Assembly (NCBI GenBank): GCA_039923155.1
Contig: JBDTDI010000201.1
Span: forward strand, 1-5,723
Length of the DNA: 5,723 nt
Reading direction: 5' to 3'
DNA from: Rhodococcus_D sp039923155
GTDB lineage: Bacteria; Actinomycetota; Actinomycetes; Mycobacteriales; Mycobacteriaceae
Positions 4,881 to 5,723 of the stretch are shown here, in pieces. The notes under the pieces were generated by a model. It did not search any database and had not been told where the DNA came from. It saw only the letters and a list, made by a program, of their open reading frames with translations. The translations under genes and the position numbers were made by a program. Positions within the stretch are counted from its first letter, which is position 1. Every line of letters begins with the position of its first letter.

Positions 4881-5546
4881 ATGGCGTGCGTGACTCAAGA
4901 ACCTCGCGACCATCACTCGCGACGCGTGGACGCCGTCGTCTTCGACATCGGCAACGTGCTGATCCGGTGGAACGCCGCCCATGCGATCGGTGCCGGCGTC
5001 GGCGCGGAACAGGCCCGCGCGTTCCTGTCGGCGCACGACTTCGACTTCGCGGCCTGGAACCACGAGCAGGACGCCGGGCGCACCTGGGACGAGGGCGAGG
5101 CCCTGGCGGCGCGTGCTCATCCGCACTGGGCGCAGGCCGTCCGTGCGTACCGCCGGCACTTCGACCTGTCGCTGACCGGGGCGGTGGAGGACACGGTCGC
5201 CGTGCTGCGTGAGCTGCACGCGGGGGAGGTGCCGCTGTTCGCCCTGACCAACTGGTCCGCGGAGCTCTTCCCCGTGGCGCTGGAGCGCTTCGACTTCCTC
5301 GGGGTGTTCGAGGACATCGTGGTCTCCGGCGTCGAAGGCGTCGCCAAGCCCGACCCCGAGATCTTCACGATCCTCGAGGAGCGGATCCGTCACCGGGCCG
5401 GCCTCGAGCACGCGGTCTTCATCGACGACAGCCCACCCAACGTCCACGCGGCCACCGCCGCGGGGATGGACGCCATCCTGTTCACCGAGACCGGGCACCT
5501 GCGGGGTGACCTGCGCGCGCGTGGACTCCCGCTGCGGTGCGGATAA
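4881..5546 (+). CDS. HAD-superfamily hydrolase, YihX-like (class IA) phosphatase
   Basis: A 221-residue cytoplasmic hydrolase of the haloacid dehalogenase superfamily. Motif I is VVFDIGNVLI with nucleophile Asp22; the usual second Asp two residues on is Gly24, as in the YihX subgroup (FDLGNV in E. coli YihX, a sugar-phosphate phosphatase). Motif II is Thr123 in ALTNWS, motif III is Lys156 in VAKPDPEIF, and motif IV is the acidic pair Asp182-Asp183 in FIDDSPPNV. Residues about 30-115 form the helical class I cap. Phosphatase activity is the likely role; the substrate is unknown. ATG 4881 was chosen over a long upstream open frame because homologous sequence begins near residue 16 and GGGA lies seven bases before it; GTG 4890 is the alternative. 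It is divergent from the band 7 gene and ends 11 bases from the convergent MOSC gene. Confidence 0.9.
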   Translation: MACVTQEPRDHHSRRVDAVVFDIGNVLIRWNAAHAIGAGVGAEQARAFLSAHDFDFAAWNHEQDAGRTWDEGEALAARAHPHWAQAVRAYRRHFDLSLTGAVEDTVAVLRELHAGEVPLFALTNWSAELFPVALERFDFLGVFEDIVVSGVEGVAKPDPEIFTILEERIRHRAGLEHAVFIDDSPPNVHAATAAGMDAILFTETGHLRGDLRARGLPLRCG

Positions 5547-5557
5547 CCCTCTGGCAC

Positions 5558-5723
5558 TCAGCCGCCCAGCACCACCGCGTCGCCCACGGCCACCGTCCCC
5601 GGCCGCGCGACCGCGGCGACCATGCCCAGGTCCGCACCGTGCACCTGACCGAGCACCCGCAGCAGGCCAGATGCTTCGGGCAGGTCGGCCCCGGCCTGGT
5701 TCACCATGACGCAGCGCGGCATC
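5558..5723 (-). CDS. C-terminal end of a MOSC-domain protein (5' end outside window)
   Basis: On the minus strand the last 54 codons, ending in TGA at 5558-5560, are visible. They read PRCVMVNQ at the left, then a helical stretch DLPEASGLLRVLGQV, then LGMVAAVARPGTVAVGDAVV and the terminal GG. This matches the end of a MOSC domain (molybdenum cofactor sulfurase C-terminal fold): the Cys after PR (codon 5711-5713) fits the conserved molybdenum-ligand cysteine of the mARC and MOSC families, and RPGTVAVGD is the usual closing strand. The N-terminal barrel and start lie outside. Likely a small molybdoenzyme of oxygen-labile or N-hydroxylated substrate reduction, inferred from the family. Too little is seen to name a gene. 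Confidence 0.75.
   Translation of the reverse strand, partial: MPRCVMVNQAGADLPEASGLLRVLGQVHGADLGMVAAVARPGTVAVGDAVVLGG

Overview
This is a GC-rich stretch with GTG starts and strong GGAGG-type ribosome binding sites. Its gene families (a secreted SLT domain of actinobacterial type, a SigE-family ECF sigma factor) point to a high-GC actinobacterium. Pseudonocardiales is a guess from the sigma factor's sequence style. The region looks chromosomal and mostly ordinary: no RNA genes, mobile elements, CRISPR arrays or phage structural genes were seen.

Left part (1-1525): the 3' end of a transglycosylase SLT-domain gene, then a short gap holding a decayed 24-bp tandem repeat that runs across the stop codon, then a complete class I/II PLP-dependent aminotransferase.

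Centre-left (1526-2968): a two-gene operon of a SigE-family ECF sigma factor and a single-pass membrane protein whose start overlaps the sigma stop by 14 bases. The second gene is probably the sigma factor's partner but lacks the zinc anti-sigma motif. A noncoding convergent gap follows (2761-2968), with several perfect or near-perfect hairpins that are probable terminators.

Centre-right (2969-3932): a RimJ/RimL-type GNAT acetyltransferase on the minus strand. Divergent from it is a 67-residue two-helix membrane protein whose leader can fold into two hairpins, one covering its ribosome binding site.

Right part (3933-5723): a stomatin-like band 7 membrane protein (minus), divergent from a HAD phosphatase of the YihX-like type (plus). 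The gap between them holds a near-perfect 18-bp palindrome. Eleven bases beyond the HAD stop is the 3' end of a MOSC-domain gene (minus), which continues past the window.

Apart from the sigma factor and its membrane partner, the genes do not form an obvious pathway. The most interesting signals are small regulatory ones: the hairpins around stops and the leader of the 67-residue gene, the 18-bp palindrome, the 24-bp repeat across a stop codon, and the unclassified sigma partner. I see no convincing undescribed multi-gene system.
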